A stretch of 64,000 bases of DNA from Brevundimonas naejangsanensis DSM 23858 (GCF_000421705.1 NZ_ATXN01000006.1:62001-126000); one strand, 5' to 3'. Positions 27,711 through 38,115 are shown, counted from the first letter of the stretch. Notes: generated from the sequence alone by a model not told the origin. Numbers and translations are program-made.

Positions 27711-28751
27711 CTACGCTGCGACCGGCAGAACCACCGGCCGGTCGGTGACGACGAACAGGTGTTCGACGTTCTGCAGCCGCCCGACCGCCCCGACCTTCTC
27801 GCCCTTCAGATTATGAATGCCGATGCGGGCGCCGACATAGCGGGGATAGGGGATGTCGACCACCTGAACGTGCCCGCGCGAGGCCAGCATAGCCACCAGA
27901 TCCTCGCGGCTCAGATAGCCCTCGTCGTTGAAGCTGACGATCAGGTTCGGCGCCTTCAGCCGCTCGATCACCGCCTGCATGGCCGGGCCGATGCCGGGGC
28001 GGCTGTTGAAGGCGCTCTTGCGGGTCTTCACGTCGACCCGCTTGCGGGCCACGCCATAGGTCTCGGGCTTGTCCCACAGGACCAGGCTTTCCCAGCAATG
28101 GTAGTTGGCCAGATAGGAGTGCTGATTGTACGGCGGGTCCAGATAAACCAGATCGGCCTCAACCTCGGCCGCGACCTCGACGGCGTCGCCGCGCGTCGCA
28201 ACGCAAGGCCCGGCCGTCACGCCGGGCAGAAGGTCGGGCAGGCGCAGCTCAAGCGGCTTCAGCGCGCGCGGCGCCCATTGCTTCATATAGGCCATCTGCA
28301 GGCCCGCCGTGGAATCCACGCGGTCGGCCGCCTCCATCAGGGCGACCAGGACGACGGCCTTCAGGGCCGGCTCCAGTTCCATCGTCTCGATGCGCTCGCG
28401 CATGGCGTCGATGCGGGCGCCGTTGTCGGGATGGAAGAAGCGCGCCTCTTCGCAGAAGGTGCGGGTGAACCAGCCGGCCTCGGGTTTCACCATGCGCAGC
28501 TCGGCCAGCACGGCCTCAGCCCGCTCGGCCCAGATCTCGCGGTCGGCCTGCACATAGGCTGTGGCCAGGGCGTGGGCATAGGCGTTGTGGTCGTTCGACC
28601 AGACGCGGAAACCGTCGCGCTTCAGCCGGTGCCCGACGCGCGCCGTGCCCGAGAACAGGTCGCAGACCATGCCCCCATCAGGCAGGGCGGCCCTCACCGC
28701 CCCCGCCACATGGCCCAGAAGCGCCCGCTTTGAGCCGATGTATTTGATCAT
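27711..28751 (-). CDS. D12-class DNA adenine N6-methyltransferase, no restriction partner seen
   Basis: A 346-residue alpha-class (D12/Dam-like) enzyme. It begins with MIKYIGSKRALLGHV, the typical first helix contacting SAM, followed by motif I DLFSGTARVG (31-40) and the catalytic DPPY at 205-208 (YLDPPYNQHSY). The region between (about 60-200) is the target recognition area. It is not CcrM, which is a beta-class enzyme with a different motif order. pyk is nine bases upstream on the same strand, so they are probably co-transcribed. No endonuclease gene is adjacent, so it looks like a solitary modification enzyme. Target sequence is unknown. Confidence 0.88.
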   Translation of the reverse strand: MIKYIGSKRALLGHVAGAVRAALPDGGMVCDLFSGTARVGHRLKRDGFRVWSNDHNAYAHALATAYVQADREIWAERAEAVLAELRMVKPEAGWFTRTFCEEARFFHPDNGARIDAMRERIETMELEPALKAVVLVALMEAADRVDSTAGLQMAYMKQWAPRALKPLELRLPDLLPGVTAGPCVATRGDAVEVAAEVEADLVYLDPPYNQHSYLANYHCWESLVLWDKPETYGVARKRVDVKTRKSAFNSRPGIGPAMQAVIERLKAPNLIVSFNDEGYLSREDLVAMLASRGHVQVVDIPYPRYVGARIGIHNLKGEKVGAVGRLQNVEHLFVVTDRPVVLPVAA

Positions 28752-28760
28752 TCCGTCCCG

Positions 28761-30227
<1,467 letters not shown>

Positions 30228-30365
30228 GAACGGGTTTCCTCGTATGGCTCTGACGGCCGACGCCTCCCCTCAGAAGCGCTTCTCAAGCCCTTGTGCCAAT
30301 GAAACGCGAGAGGCGTAAGAGCGCCTCCCGCCGTGGAAACACGAGTTTATGTCGACCCGTACGGT

Positions 30366-32066
30366 CTATTTCGTCTCGCAGCGGCCCTTGGCGAACTGGG
30401 GCAGGTCCATGCAGCGGCCGTCGATCGGGGCGTCGGGCTGGACGCCGATCAGATTGGCCAGGGTCGGGGCGATGTCGATGGTGCGCATGGGCAGGAAACG
30501 CTCCTGGCCCTGCGCGCCCGGCCACCAGAAGACGATGGGCACGCGACGGTCGTAGTCCCAGGGCGAACCGTGGCTGGAGATGGCCCCGCCGACGCGGCCC
30601 TGGCCGGTCAGGCCCGGCTGCCAGGCGCGCAGGATGTCGGGCGAACGGCTCGCCACGGCCGACAGGCGCAGGCGCTCGCGCACCGTCAGCTCTTCGGGGT
30701 TGTCGGAGGCGGGGATCGGCTCGGCCAGAAGTTCGTCGCGCGAGACCGCCATCGCCACCTGCGGCTCGGCGTTCAGCAGTTCGATCGCGGCGGCCAGCAC
30801 CTGCGAACGCAGCGGCTCGGCCAGCGACCTGCGATCCTTGTCGACGATGACGAAGCCGCCCGCCGAGGACACGACCGGGTCCGCGTCCAGACCGAAACGG
30901 GCCTTCAGCGCCGCATTGACGCGCGGTTGCAGGGCGCGGTCGACCCGGCCCGCATTGGGATAGCCCTCGACCGCCGACCGTTCGGGGAAGTCCGAACCGC
31001 CGTGGTCAGCCGTCAGCGCCACGATCACCCCGCCGGGGATGGTCGACAGCCGGTCGAGGAAGGCGCCCAGCGCGGCATCCAGACGCAGCATCTGCTCGCA
31101 CATTTCAGGGCCCTGCGTGCCGAAGCCGTGGCCGATCCGGTCGGTGGCCGACAGGCTGACGCCCAGCATGTCGGTGACGCCGCGTCGGCCCAGTTGCTGC
31201 GTCTCCAGCAGTTCGATCGCGCCTTCCAGAGTCAGCTCGTCCAGCACCGGCGAGTTGTCGAAGCGGTCGTTCACCGGCGGCAGTTTGGAGTCGAAGGTCT
31301 GGCCCGCAATGGTCCATTGCCCTTCCAGACGGCGGCAGGCCTCGTTGGTATAGGTCCAGTTGGGCGTGGCGCGGCTGAAACGCTCGACCATGCGGGCGTT
31401 GATCGCCGCCACCGGGGCCAGCCGCGCCTGCGCGGACTGGCCCGGCTCGACATAGGTGGTGAAGCCAAAGCCGTCGGTGAGCCAGAAGGCGCCGTCCGCC
31501 CTGTGCCCGGCCAGGTTGATGGCGCCGCGATCCTTGCCCGACACGCCATAGACGCGGCTTTCCGGGCTGACCGCCTTCAGCCAGTCGCCCAGGGTTGAGG
31601 CGCTCAACTGCGCCGGGCCGACCGGGCCGTTGTCGGTGTTCTTGCCGTGAGCCAGGGTGTTCTGCGGCGCGGCGAGGCAGTAGGTCTCCTGCCCCGTGGT
31701 GGTGTCGATCCAGTCGTTGGCCGGAATGCCGCTATGGGTCGGATGCATCCCGGTCAGGACGGTCGAGTGACCGGCGCAGGTCACCGTCACGCCGTGGGTC
31801 TGATAGCCGTTGATCGAGACCATGCCCTGATCGGCCAGGGTCTTGAGCCCGCCGGTGAACTGGCTGCGATACTGGTTGAACAGATTGGCGCTGAGCTGGT
31901 CCACGACGATGGTGACGATCAACGAGGGCGAGGCCCGCTCCCCAGCGGAGGCCGCCGCCTGGGGTGGCGTCGGCTGGGGCGCCTCGGCCGCCTGTGCAGT
32001 TCCGCTTATGGCGACAAGCCCGAGAGTCAGGCCAAGGGCGGAGGCGAGAAGGCGGCTGCGGATCAT
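30366..32066 (-). CDS. PafA/PhoK-like alkaline phosphatase or phosphodiesterase, exported
   Basis: A 566-residue member of the alkaline phosphatase superfamily. Start at 32066 is chosen for a GGAG site and the signal peptide that follows (MIRSRLLASALGLTLGLVAISGTAQA); the open frame upstream crosses a terminator. The mature protein has IVTIVVDQLSANLF with the first metal-binding Asp, then the nucleophile region GVTVTCAGHSTVLTG (Thr preceding CAGH), GIPANDWID, and the metal ligands in VALTADHGGSDFPE and SSHGSPWDYDRRVPIVFW. This layout fits the PafA/PhoK type of phosphate-monoester hydrolase. It would act in the periplasm, probably for phosphate scavenging; substrate is inferred. Confidence 0.88.
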   Translation of the reverse strand: MIRSRLLASALGLTLGLVAISGTAQAAEAPQPTPPQAAASAGERASPSLIVTIVVDQLSANLFNQYRSQFTGGLKTLADQGMVSINGYQTHGVTVTCAGHSTVLTGMHPTHSGIPANDWIDTTTGQETYCLAAPQNTLAHGKNTDNGPVGPAQLSASTLGDWLKAVSPESRVYGVSGKDRGAINLAGHRADGAFWLTDGFGFTTYVEPGQSAQARLAPVAAINARMVERFSRATPNWTYTNEACRRLEGQWTIAGQTFDSKLPPVNDRFDNSPVLDELTLEGAIELLETQQLGRRGVTDMLGVSLSATDRIGHGFGTQGPEMCEQMLRLDAALGAFLDRLSTIPGGVIVALTADHGGSDFPERSAVEGYPNAGRVDRALQPRVNAALKARFGLDADPVVSSAGGFVIVDKDRRSLAEPLRSQVLAAAIELLNAEPQVAMAVSRDELLAEPIPASDNPEELTVRERLRLSAVASRSPDILRAWQPGLTGQGRVGGAISSHGSPWDYDRRVPIVFWWPGAQGQERFLPMRTIDIAPTLANLIGVQPDAPIDGRCMDLPQFAKGRCETK

Positions 32067-32141
32067 CAGGAACTCCAGGCGAAGCAGAATGTCTTCCACC
32101 CCTAGCCGTCTGCAATGACGGGTCCAAGACAGCCAGGGCAT

Positions 32142-32166
32142 GAAAAAGGGGGCCGCAGCCCCCTTC
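32142..32166 (-). terminator. Rho-independent terminator
   Basis: On the minus strand AAGGGGGC, loop TGCG, GCCCCCTT followed by TTT. It lies five bases after the stop of the small transporter subunit and would end the symporter transcript before the phosphatase gene. Confidence 0.8.
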
Positions 32167-32170
32167 GACA

Positions 32171-32302
32171 TCAGATCATCGGCTCGCCGCGCCGGTGCGC
32201 GTCCAGCCATTCCTTGAAGAAGGCGCGGGCGATGAAGGCCAGCACGCCCGCGACGATGACGGGCCACATCAGGACATAGGCCGTCAGCCAGAAAGGGGTC
32301 AT
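32171..32302 (-). CDS. 43-residue putative transporter small subunit
   Basis: A tiny gene: ATG at 32302, stop TGA at 32171-32173, with AGGAG eight bases upstream. The product starts MTPFWLTAYVLMWP and contains one hydrophobic span (about 4-25) followed by an amphipathic tail with RAFFKEWLDAHRRGEP. Such 30-50-residue single-span proteins regularly accompany sodium:solute symporters as accessory subunits; this sequence looks like that group. It begins 12 bases after the symporter stop and a terminator follows its own stop, so it is the last gene of a two-gene operon. Confidence 0.78.
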   Translation of the reverse strand: MTPFWLTAYVLMWPVIVAGVLAFIARAFFKEWLDAHRRGEPMI

Positions 32303-32314
32303 TGCGATCTCCTG

Positions 32315-34015
32315 TTAGCGGGTTTGAGGGATTTGCGAGCCCGAGCGGGCGGGGGCGGCCGCAGATGCGGCGGCGGGTTCGGCTTCCTCCACATCGAAGT
32401 CGCCGGTCATTCGGGCGATGCGCGAGAAGTCGAAGCCGTCCTGATTGGACAGCGACATGGCGGTGCAGACCACGGTGCTGACGGCATAGGCGATCAGCGA
32501 GCCGCTCAGCACAGCGTAGTCATGCAGGAAGCCGATGGCGAAGGGCGCCACGGCCACGGCGGCGATGAAGCCCACGATCCGCGCCGCGCGCGCGCCGAAG
32601 AAGCCGAAGGTCATCAGACCCGCGACCACGCCGACCCCGACCACGGCGATGACGTCGAAGACATAGCCGACAGCGCCGTCCATCGGGATCCAGCCGAACC
32701 GCACCGGGAAGAAGATCGCCAGCGCCGCCAGCACCGAGACGGTGAAAGCCTTGTTGGTCACCTTTTCCCAATAGAAGCTGGCGATGACGGGGAAGACCAG
32801 CGCGCCCCAGATGGCGCCGACCAGGACCAGCAGGTCCAGGATGTTCATCCGCGCTCCGGCGAAATACAGCGCCGCGCCGGTGGCGATGACCATCGTCGCG
32901 CGGCCGATGGTCAGCATCAGGCGCGGATCCGCCTTGCGCTTGCCCGCACGGCCGTAAATGTCGGCCATCATGATCGACGACAGGGCCGACAGATCGGAAT
33001 CCGCTGTCGAGGCCAGCGAGCCGATGATCATGATGAAGAAGACGCTGAGCAGCACCGGTCCGAAATAGGTCCCGGCCAGTTGCGGGATCAGGTTGTTGAG
33101 GTCCCCCTCCATGGGGTTGATCCCGGCGTAGAGGGCCACGACGCCCAGCATGCCGATGCCGATGATGGTGGCGCCGTAACCGACCGTGGCGGTGATGAAG
33201 GTCGGCTTGATCAGGTCCTCGCGCACGGCGAACAGGCGCTGGGCGATGGTCTGGTTGCCGATGGCGTAGGCCAGAACGGCGGCGATATATGGCGCGCCCT
33301 GGTTCAGGAAGGCGTCGGACGAGAAGAAGCTGGTCTGCTGCGGCGTCAGGTTGGACGCGCCTTCGATGAAGACGCTCGGCCCGCCCATGGCGAAGAAGAT
33401 GGCCGGAATGACCACGACCACGGCGCCGAGCATGGCGCAGACCTGAATGAAGTCAGTCAGCACCGAAGCGCGGAACCCTGACCACAGCGTGTAAAGCAGC
33501 ACCCCGCCGGCGATGACGACGATGCCCTGGCTGAAGCTGAAGGGCGACAGCATGGAGATCAGGGCGCCCCCGGCGATGAAGTTGGAGGTCAGACTGATGA
33601 CGCTGCCCAGGACGTTGGACCCCGCCAGCATCAGCTGGCTGGAGCGGCCGTGCCGGGCGTACATGACCTCAGCCAGCGTATGGGCGCGCGGCGCCACAGC
33701 GCGGATGCGGCGGCCGTAGGGGTAGATGAACAGGATCATCAGCGCCCCCCACAGCCCATAATGGATCGGCCCCGATATGCCGTAGACGTAGCCTGAGGTG
33801 GCCGAGGCGTACATCGACGCGGCCCAGATCCATGTCGCCGTCATCGAGGCCGCCGAGACGCCCAGACCGATGCCGTTCCCGGCCGTCATATAGGCGTCGG
33901 CGTTTTCCTTGCGTCGGCTGATCCGCAAGGAGATCAGCATGGTCAGGCCGAAGAACAGCACCAGCAGGCCGATCGTCAGCGGCCCGCCCAATTGTTGAAG
34001 TTGTAAGTCGTCCAC
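32315..34015 (-). CDS. Sodium:solute symporter family transporter
   Basis: A 566-residue inner-membrane protein with about 13 predicted spans. SSS-family features: an N-terminal span pair ending in RRKENADAYMTAGNGIG, ASMTATWIWAASMYASA (the TM2 substrate/sodium region), the YGRRIRAVAPRAHTLAEVMYARHG loop, ALLYTLWSGFRASVLTDFIQ-like segment, and SLASTADSDLSALSSIMMADIYGR with the conserved sodium-site serines. The C-terminus is a soluble Glu/Ala-rich tail. Substrate cannot be assigned; relatives take up proline, urea, acetate or panthothenate. A small membrane subunit gene follows. Confidence 0.9.
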   Translation of the reverse strand: MDDLQLQQLGGPLTIGLLVLFFGLTMLISLRISRRKENADAYMTAGNGIGLGVSAASMTATWIWAASMYASATSGYVYGISGPIHYGLWGALMILFIYPYGRRIRAVAPRAHTLAEVMYARHGRSSQLMLAGSNVLGSVISLTSNFIAGGALISMLSPFSFSQGIVVIAGGVLLYTLWSGFRASVLTDFIQVCAMLGAVVVVIPAIFFAMGGPSVFIEGASNLTPQQTSFFSSDAFLNQGAPYIAAVLAYAIGNQTIAQRLFAVREDLIKPTFITATVGYGATIIGIGMLGVVALYAGINPMEGDLNNLIPQLAGTYFGPVLLSVFFIMIIGSLASTADSDLSALSSIMMADIYGRAGKRKADPRLMLTIGRATMVIATGAALYFAGARMNILDLLVLVGAIWGALVFPVIASFYWEKVTNKAFTVSVLAALAIFFPVRFGWIPMDGAVGYVFDVIAVVGVGVVAGLMTFGFFGARAARIVGFIAAVAVAPFAIGFLHDYAVLSGSLIAYAVSTVVCTAMSLSNQDGFDFSRIARMTGDFDVEEAEPAAASAAAPARSGSQIPQTR

Positions 34016-34503
34016 GCGCGCCTGCGCTCCTGTCTCTTTATCGCTTCCGGCGAGCCCCCGGCCCGCCTTACGCGCAGCCGCAAAGACGCCGCCGCGCCCC
34101 AGGCGCAGGCAGACGGGATGTCACGGTTGCGTTCGCGCCCGACGGAACGCCAGGCGCAATGTTCAGCGCGTCCAACGCGCTAGCGCGGCTCGATGCTCCG
34201 AACCACGATCAAACGACCATAGTACATTAACAGCTAAGCCGAGATAAAGTTTTTGTGCAATGCGGTAGACTTGACAGGATTTCGGCCGAAATGAAGCCAG
34301 CGGCAAGGATTCTTTGAATCACGAATGAGCAAGTTGATTTGCGAATTAGAACCGGATTTACAAGACTTACTAGCGTGAAACTTATAAAGAAAAAGACAGT
34401 ATTAGCTTTAGGTTTGCCTGAACTGATGCATCAACATTCATGTATTTATTGCAATCGAAATCTTTTGTTCTCGAACGGAACGTGAGGAAGCGGCCGCCCA
34501 AAC
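34016..34503. other. Intergenic region with an AT-rich core, no gene seen
   Basis: About 490 bases upstream of the symporter. Positions about 34195-34480 are far richer in A and T than the rest of the window. It holds a perfect 14-base palindrome ATTTCGGCCGAAAT (34279-34292), next to a TTGACA hexamer (34271-34276), both of which could belong to a regulatory site. No open frame with a convincing start is visible on either strand. It may contain the symporter promoter or be a remnant of acquired DNA next to tRNA-Leu. Confidence 0.5.
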
Positions 34504-34533
34504 AAAAAACGCCTGCGTTTGGAAACGCAGGCG
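34504..34533 (-). terminator. Rho-independent terminator of tRNA-Leu
   Basis: A perfect 11-base stem, CGCCTGCGTTT and AAACGCAGGCG (34510-34520 and 34523-34533), with a TTTTTT run on the minus strand (34509-34504), 57 bases downstream of tRNA-Leu. Confidence 0.88.
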
Positions 34534-34589
34534 CTGCAGCCGTCCAGAGACCCCAATCCCGGGGTCGCCGGATCAGGACCGGCCATTGA

Positions 34590-34674
34590 TGGTGCGAGCG
34601 GCGGGAATCGAACCCGCACGACCGAGGTCGAGCGATTTTAAGTCGCTTGCGTCTACCAGTTCCGCCACGCTCGC
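34590..34674 (-). tRNA. tRNA-Leu (UAA anticodon)
   Basis: An 85-base class II tRNA including encoded CCA. Acceptor stem GCGAGCG pairs with CGCTCGC; the anticodon loop is CTTAAAA with anticodon TAA; a long variable arm (CTCGACCTCGGTCG) is present and the T-loop is GTTCGATTC. It reads UUA and UUG codons. A strong terminator follows. Confidence 0.95.
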
Positions 34675-34684
34675 AGGGCGCGCC

Positions 34685-36112
34685 TCAGCGCTTCGCCTCC
34701 TGTGCCGCACGAGCGGCCCGGAAGTCCACATCTGAATCAGCGATCAGGCGCACCAACGCCGCCCAGGCGGCGACGTTCTGGGTCATCTGGGCCGGGTCGA
34801 TCTTGTCCAGCGTATCGTCGGCGGTGTGGTGCAGGTCGAAATAGCGCGTGCCGTCCTGGCGCAGGCCGAAGACCGGAACGCCCGCCTTGGCCAACGGGCC
34901 GATATCGACGCCGCCATACAGTTCCGGCTCGCCCGGCAGCACGCCCAGCGGGCGCAGGATCCGCTCGGCGATGCGGGCGAAGTCGGATCCCTGCGATCCG
35001 GGCGGCAGACCCAGGGCGTAGACGCGGTCGGCGCCGAAGTCGCTTTCGCCGGCGATGACGTGCTTCTCGACGCCCGCGCCGATGTTGCGGGCATAGGCGC
35101 CGCCGCCGTTGCCGTGGTCGATCGGCTGGGCGACCTCTTCAGAGCCGTACAGGACCACGCGGACGGTGCGCTCCGGACGGCCCTGTTCGGCGATCAGCTT
35201 GGCCGCCGCCAGAGTGATGGCGCCGCCCGCCGCGTCGTCGATGGCCCCGGTGCCCAGGTCCCAGCTGTCCATGTGCGAACCCAGGACGATGATCTCGTCC
35301 TGACGCGAGGCGCCGACGATGTCGCCGATGACGTTCTGGCTGACCGTCTCATAGGTATGGGCGGTGGATTTCAGGCGCAGACGCACCGTCTCGCCCATGC
35401 CGACCAGACGCGCCACCTGATCGGCGTCCGGCGCGCTGAGGGCGAAGGACGGCAGCGGCACCTTGCCCTCGACATAGCGGGTGGTGCCGGTGTGCGGCAT
35501 CCGGTGTTCATCCGACCCGGCCGAGCGCATCACGAAGGCGACCGCGCCGCGCTTGGCCGCCTCAGTCGGCCCCTGGCTGCGCAGCCGCGACAGGGGGCCG
35601 TAGCCCGAGCCGTCCTGCATCCGCACCATCTGGCCGCCGTCGACCACGGCGATCTTGCCGTTCAGCGATCCGGCGGGCGCGGCCGCCAATGCGTCCAGGC
35701 CGTCGAAGAAGACGATGTCCGCCTCGACGCCCTCGGCGGGGGTGGCGATGGAGTGGCCGAGCGCCGCCACGACCAGCTTCTGCGGACGGGCGCCCAGAAT
35801 CTCGGCGCTTTCCTCGCCCCGCTCCCAGCCGATCAGGGGGAAGGTCTCGATGCGGACGTTCTGGAAGCCGTGGGCCCGCATGTAGTCGGCGGCCCAGGCG
35901 GCGGCGTCCTGCTCGGCGCGCGAGCCCGCCGGGCGCGGGCCGAAACGGGTGGTGATCTGGGTGACGTAGTCTAGGGCGATATTGCCCTTCAACGCCTGGT
36001 CGCGCACCTGCTCAGCGGCGCGGATGGTGCGGGCGTCCTGCGCCAGAACCGGCGTGGCGATCAGGCCGAGCGCCACAGCGCTGGCGGCCATAAGACGAGC
36101 ATTGAACGACAA
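34685..36112 (-). CDS. M28-family zinc peptidase, exported
   Basis: A 475-residue exported aminopeptidase-like protein. It has a signal peptide (cut near VLAQ, residue 25), a protease-associated (PA) insert at about 120-250 and the M28 catalytic core. The two-zinc ligands are recognisable: His280 and Asp282 in GSHMDSW, Asp292 in AIDDAAGG, Glu325/Glu326 in YGSEE (one catalytic), Asp358 in GESDFG and His429 in LHHTADDT. The core resembles glutamate carboxypeptidase II/PGCP-type enzymes that trim small peptides in the periplasm. Located directly upstream of tRNA-Leu on the same strand. Confidence 0.92.
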   Translation of the reverse strand: MSFNARLMAASAVALGLIATPVLAQDARTIRAAEQVRDQALKGNIALDYVTQITTRFGPRPAGSRAEQDAAAWAADYMRAHGFQNVRIETFPLIGWERGEESAEILGARPQKLVVAALGHSIATPAEGVEADIVFFDGLDALAAAPAGSLNGKIAVVDGGQMVRMQDGSGYGPLSRLRSQGPTEAAKRGAVAFVMRSAGSDEHRMPHTGTTRYVEGKVPLPSFALSAPDADQVARLVGMGETVRLRLKSTAHTYETVSQNVIGDIVGASRQDEIIVLGSHMDSWDLGTGAIDDAAGGAITLAAAKLIAEQGRPERTVRVVLYGSEEVAQPIDHGNGGGAYARNIGAGVEKHVIAGESDFGADRVYALGLPPGSQGSDFARIAERILRPLGVLPGEPELYGGVDIGPLAKAGVPVFGLRQDGTRYFDLHHTADDTLDKIDPAQMTQNVAAWAALVRLIADSDVDFRAARAAQEAKR

Positions 36113-36214
36113 GTGCGCCTCCCCAACTCAACAATGAGGCGCGGACCCTAGCGGGCGAAGCCTGCGACCGAAAGTCTCAGCTTCGCCGTCAGAGCGGAAA
36201 TCGAAGACTCTCGA

Positions 36215-36454
36215 TCACTCGCCCTTGATGAAGGGCTCGACCGGGCCTTGCAGTTTGACGGTCAGGGCCTTGCCGCGGCGATCGACGCGGTTGCCGACAG
36301 CCAGACGCACCCAGCCTTCCGAGACGCAGTATTCCTCGACATTGGTCTTTTCCTCGCCCTTGAAGCGGATGCCCACGCCGCGCGCCAAGAGTTCGGCGTC
36401 GTGGAAGGGGCTGTCGGGATCGACCGAAAGGCGGTCAGGCAGGGCGTCGGACAT
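36215..36454 (-). CDS. DUF3297 family protein
   Basis: A 79-residue protein with the conserved DUF3297 sequence throughout (LPDRLSVDPDSPFHD, GVGIRFKGEEKTNVEEYCVSEGWVRLA, and a C-terminal GPVEPFI). The family is common in proteobacteria, small and cytoplasmic, and has no established function. The start MSDALPD at 36454 is preferred over the methionine 12 bases earlier because the family begins there. It stands between the M28 peptidase and the flagellar genes on the same strand. Confidence 0.82.
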   Translation of the reverse strand: MSDALPDRLSVDPDSPFHDAELLARGVGIRFKGEEKTNVEEYCVSEGWVRLAVGNRVDRRGKALTVKLQGPVEPFIKGE

Positions 36455-36553
36455 GGCAGGTCTCATGAAAAGGCGAAGCGGGCTGAATAGCCGCGCGGAC
36501 GGGTCGCGACAACCATTCTCCCCCTCCCCTCAATAGCGGAGGAGCCAGGCCGC

Positions 36554-37414
36554 TTACTGCACCGACTGGCGCGGACCGGTCGGGGCGTCAGCCGCCGCCG
36601 CATAGGGGCGCGGACCAGTTTCGGCGAGCGCAGCCGCCTTTTGTGCAGGCGGGGCGGCGGGCCGGGCCGCTGGGCGACGCGGCGTCGTCTGGGTCGCCTG
36701 AGCGGGCGCAGGCGCGGCTGCGGCGGGTTGAGCGGCTGGGGTCAGAGCCGGAGCGGCAGCGGCGGGCGCGGCCACGGCGGCGGCGCGGGCGGCGTACTGC
36801 TCGGCCTGGAAGCGTTTGGCCAGCTTCTCGGTCAATTCACGCGCGGCGGCGGGCGGCATCTGAGCCATGATGGCGGCCAAGGTCCGGGGGCGCATGGCCG
36901 AGGCGACCGGCAGGCGCACCCCGTCGTCCAGGGTGGCGAAGACCGCCGCCGCCTCCTTGGGCCGCATGGCGGAGTAGACGGCGACCAGGCGGTCCTCTTC
37001 CGCCTTTTCCTTTTCGTCGACCTGACCGACCAGGGCGCCGATCTCGCTCTTGAGGGCCTCCAGAGCCTGCAGTTTGGCGTCCAGCTTCTGCTCTGCGGCC
37101 ACCATCAGCGGCAGGGTGGTGGCGAAGTCGGCGTCGCGTGCATCCAAGGCGTCGCGGCGTTTGGACAGGGACTGGATGATGCGCAGCTCGGCCGGAGAAA
37201 TCCCCGCCTGCTGGGCCAGTTGTTCGGGCGTCAGAGCGCAGACGGCGGCGGGCTTGGGCTCGGGCTTGGCCCCCTCGCCTTCCTTGACGACGGCTTCCTG
37301 AGCCCATGCGGTCGCGCCCTGAAACAGATCCGGCGCCACGCCCGCAGCGCGCACGGCCACGACGCCGCCGATGGCGACGGCGATCAGGGGCAGAAGGCGG
37401 GGCAGCTTGCTCAT
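36554..37414 (-). CDS. MotE-like flagellar protein
   Basis: A 286-residue protein with an N-terminal membrane anchor or signal (about 7-24), a coiled coil (about 85-145), a small helical domain like the N-terminal domain of MgtE (about 145-205: YSAMRPKEAAAVFATLDD, MRPRTLAAIMAQMPP) and a Pro/Ala-rich tail of 80 residues. The same arrangement is found in MotE, the periplasmic chaperone for MotC in rhizobia. It is the last gene of the fliL-fliM-DUF6468 transcript, 79 bases after DUF6468, which supports a flagellar role. A motC was not found, so function beyond family is inference. Confidence 0.8.
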   Translation of the reverse strand: MSKLPRLLPLIAVAIGGVVAVRAAGVAPDLFQGATAWAQEAVVKEGEGAKPEPKPAAVCALTPEQLAQQAGISPAELRIIQSLSKRRDALDARDADFATTLPLMVAAEQKLDAKLQALEALKSEIGALVGQVDEKEKAEEDRLVAVYSAMRPKEAAAVFATLDDGVRLPVASAMRPRTLAAIMAQMPPAAARELTEKLAKRFQAEQYAARAAAVAAPAAAAPALTPAAQPAAAAPAPAQATQTTPRRPAARPAAPPAQKAAALAETGPRPYAAAADAPTGPRQSVQ

Positions 37415-37493
37415 CGGTCAGACTCAGGAAAAAAGCGCATCATCATTGCCCCTCAAGTCGTCCGAGGCCGCGCCTCGGACATAGGGGCCAACA

Positions 37494-38114
37494 TCAAGCA
37501 GCGAACAGGTCGTCATCCAGACTACGGCGGGCGCGGTTTAGGCTCTGTTGCGCAGCATGGTTAGCGGCCAGGGCCTGCATCACCGGCGAGGCGCGCTCAA
37601 GCGCAGGCGCGGGCTTGGGGGACGACTTGGGCGATGGGGCCTTCATGACCGCGCGAGCGCCTTCGATGCGTTCCATCAGGGCGGCCATTCGACGGGCGCG
37701 GGTCTCGTCATCCAGCAGGGGCGAGACCGCAGAGGCGCGGGCCGGTTCAGCCTCGGCCGTCGCCTCGATCTCGGCCAGAGCCCTGGCGGAGGCGCGGCGC
37801 TCGTCCTCGCGCGTTTCGATGCGGCTGTCGGCCGGGCGGGCCGGGGCGCGGGCGATCAGCACCTCCAGTTCCTGCTTCACGGCGCGGGCCTTGATGATGC
37901 GGTCGTGCAGCAGGTCCGTCTCCTGGCCCGAGGCGCGCAGGGTGGCCAGGGCCTGTTCGGCGCGTCCGGCGGCGCTGTTCAGCTCGGTCACGGCGGAGGC
38001 GAAGGCCAGTTGGCCCTCGCGCAGGGTCTTCAGCTTGCGCTCCAGCTTGATGCCGTAGCCGATGGCCGCGACCAACAGCAGCATGAGGATGGAGTCGAGA
38101 ATGATGCCGATCAT
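37494..38114 (-). CDS. DUF6468 flagellar-operon protein
   Basis: A 206-residue protein with one N-terminal membrane span (about 3-22) and a long helical cytoplasmic part (LKTLREGQLAFASAVTELNSAAGRAEQALATLRASG), then low-complexity Ala/Arg/Glu sequence and a C-terminal QSLNRARRSLDDDLFAA segment. It matches the DUF6468 family found beside fliM in Caulobacterales and rhizobia. Only one base separates it from the fliM stop. Its function is not established; the position suggests motor assembly. Confidence 0.8.
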   Translation of the reverse strand: MIGIILDSILMLLLVAAIGYGIKLERKLKTLREGQLAFASAVTELNSAAGRAEQALATLRASGQETDLLHDRIIKARAVKQELEVLIARAPARPADSRIETREDERRASARALAEIEATAEAEPARASAVSPLLDDETRARRMAALMERIEGARAVMKAPSPKSSPKPAPALERASPVMQALAANHAAQQSLNRARRSLDDDLFAA

Positions 38115-38115
38115 G

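Noticed and set aside
30301..30335. Hairpin after the phosphatase gene as terminator (AGGCG/CGCCT)
   Set aside because: The stem is short and no T-run follows on the minus strand.
32067..32267. 67-codon upstream extension of the phosphatase gene
   Set aside because: It crosses a strong terminator hairpin and overlaps the small transporter subunit; the signal peptide starts at 32066.
37306..38058. Plus-strand frames across the motE-like, DUF6468 and fliM genes
   Set aside because: They are antisense shadows of high-GC genes with no family features.
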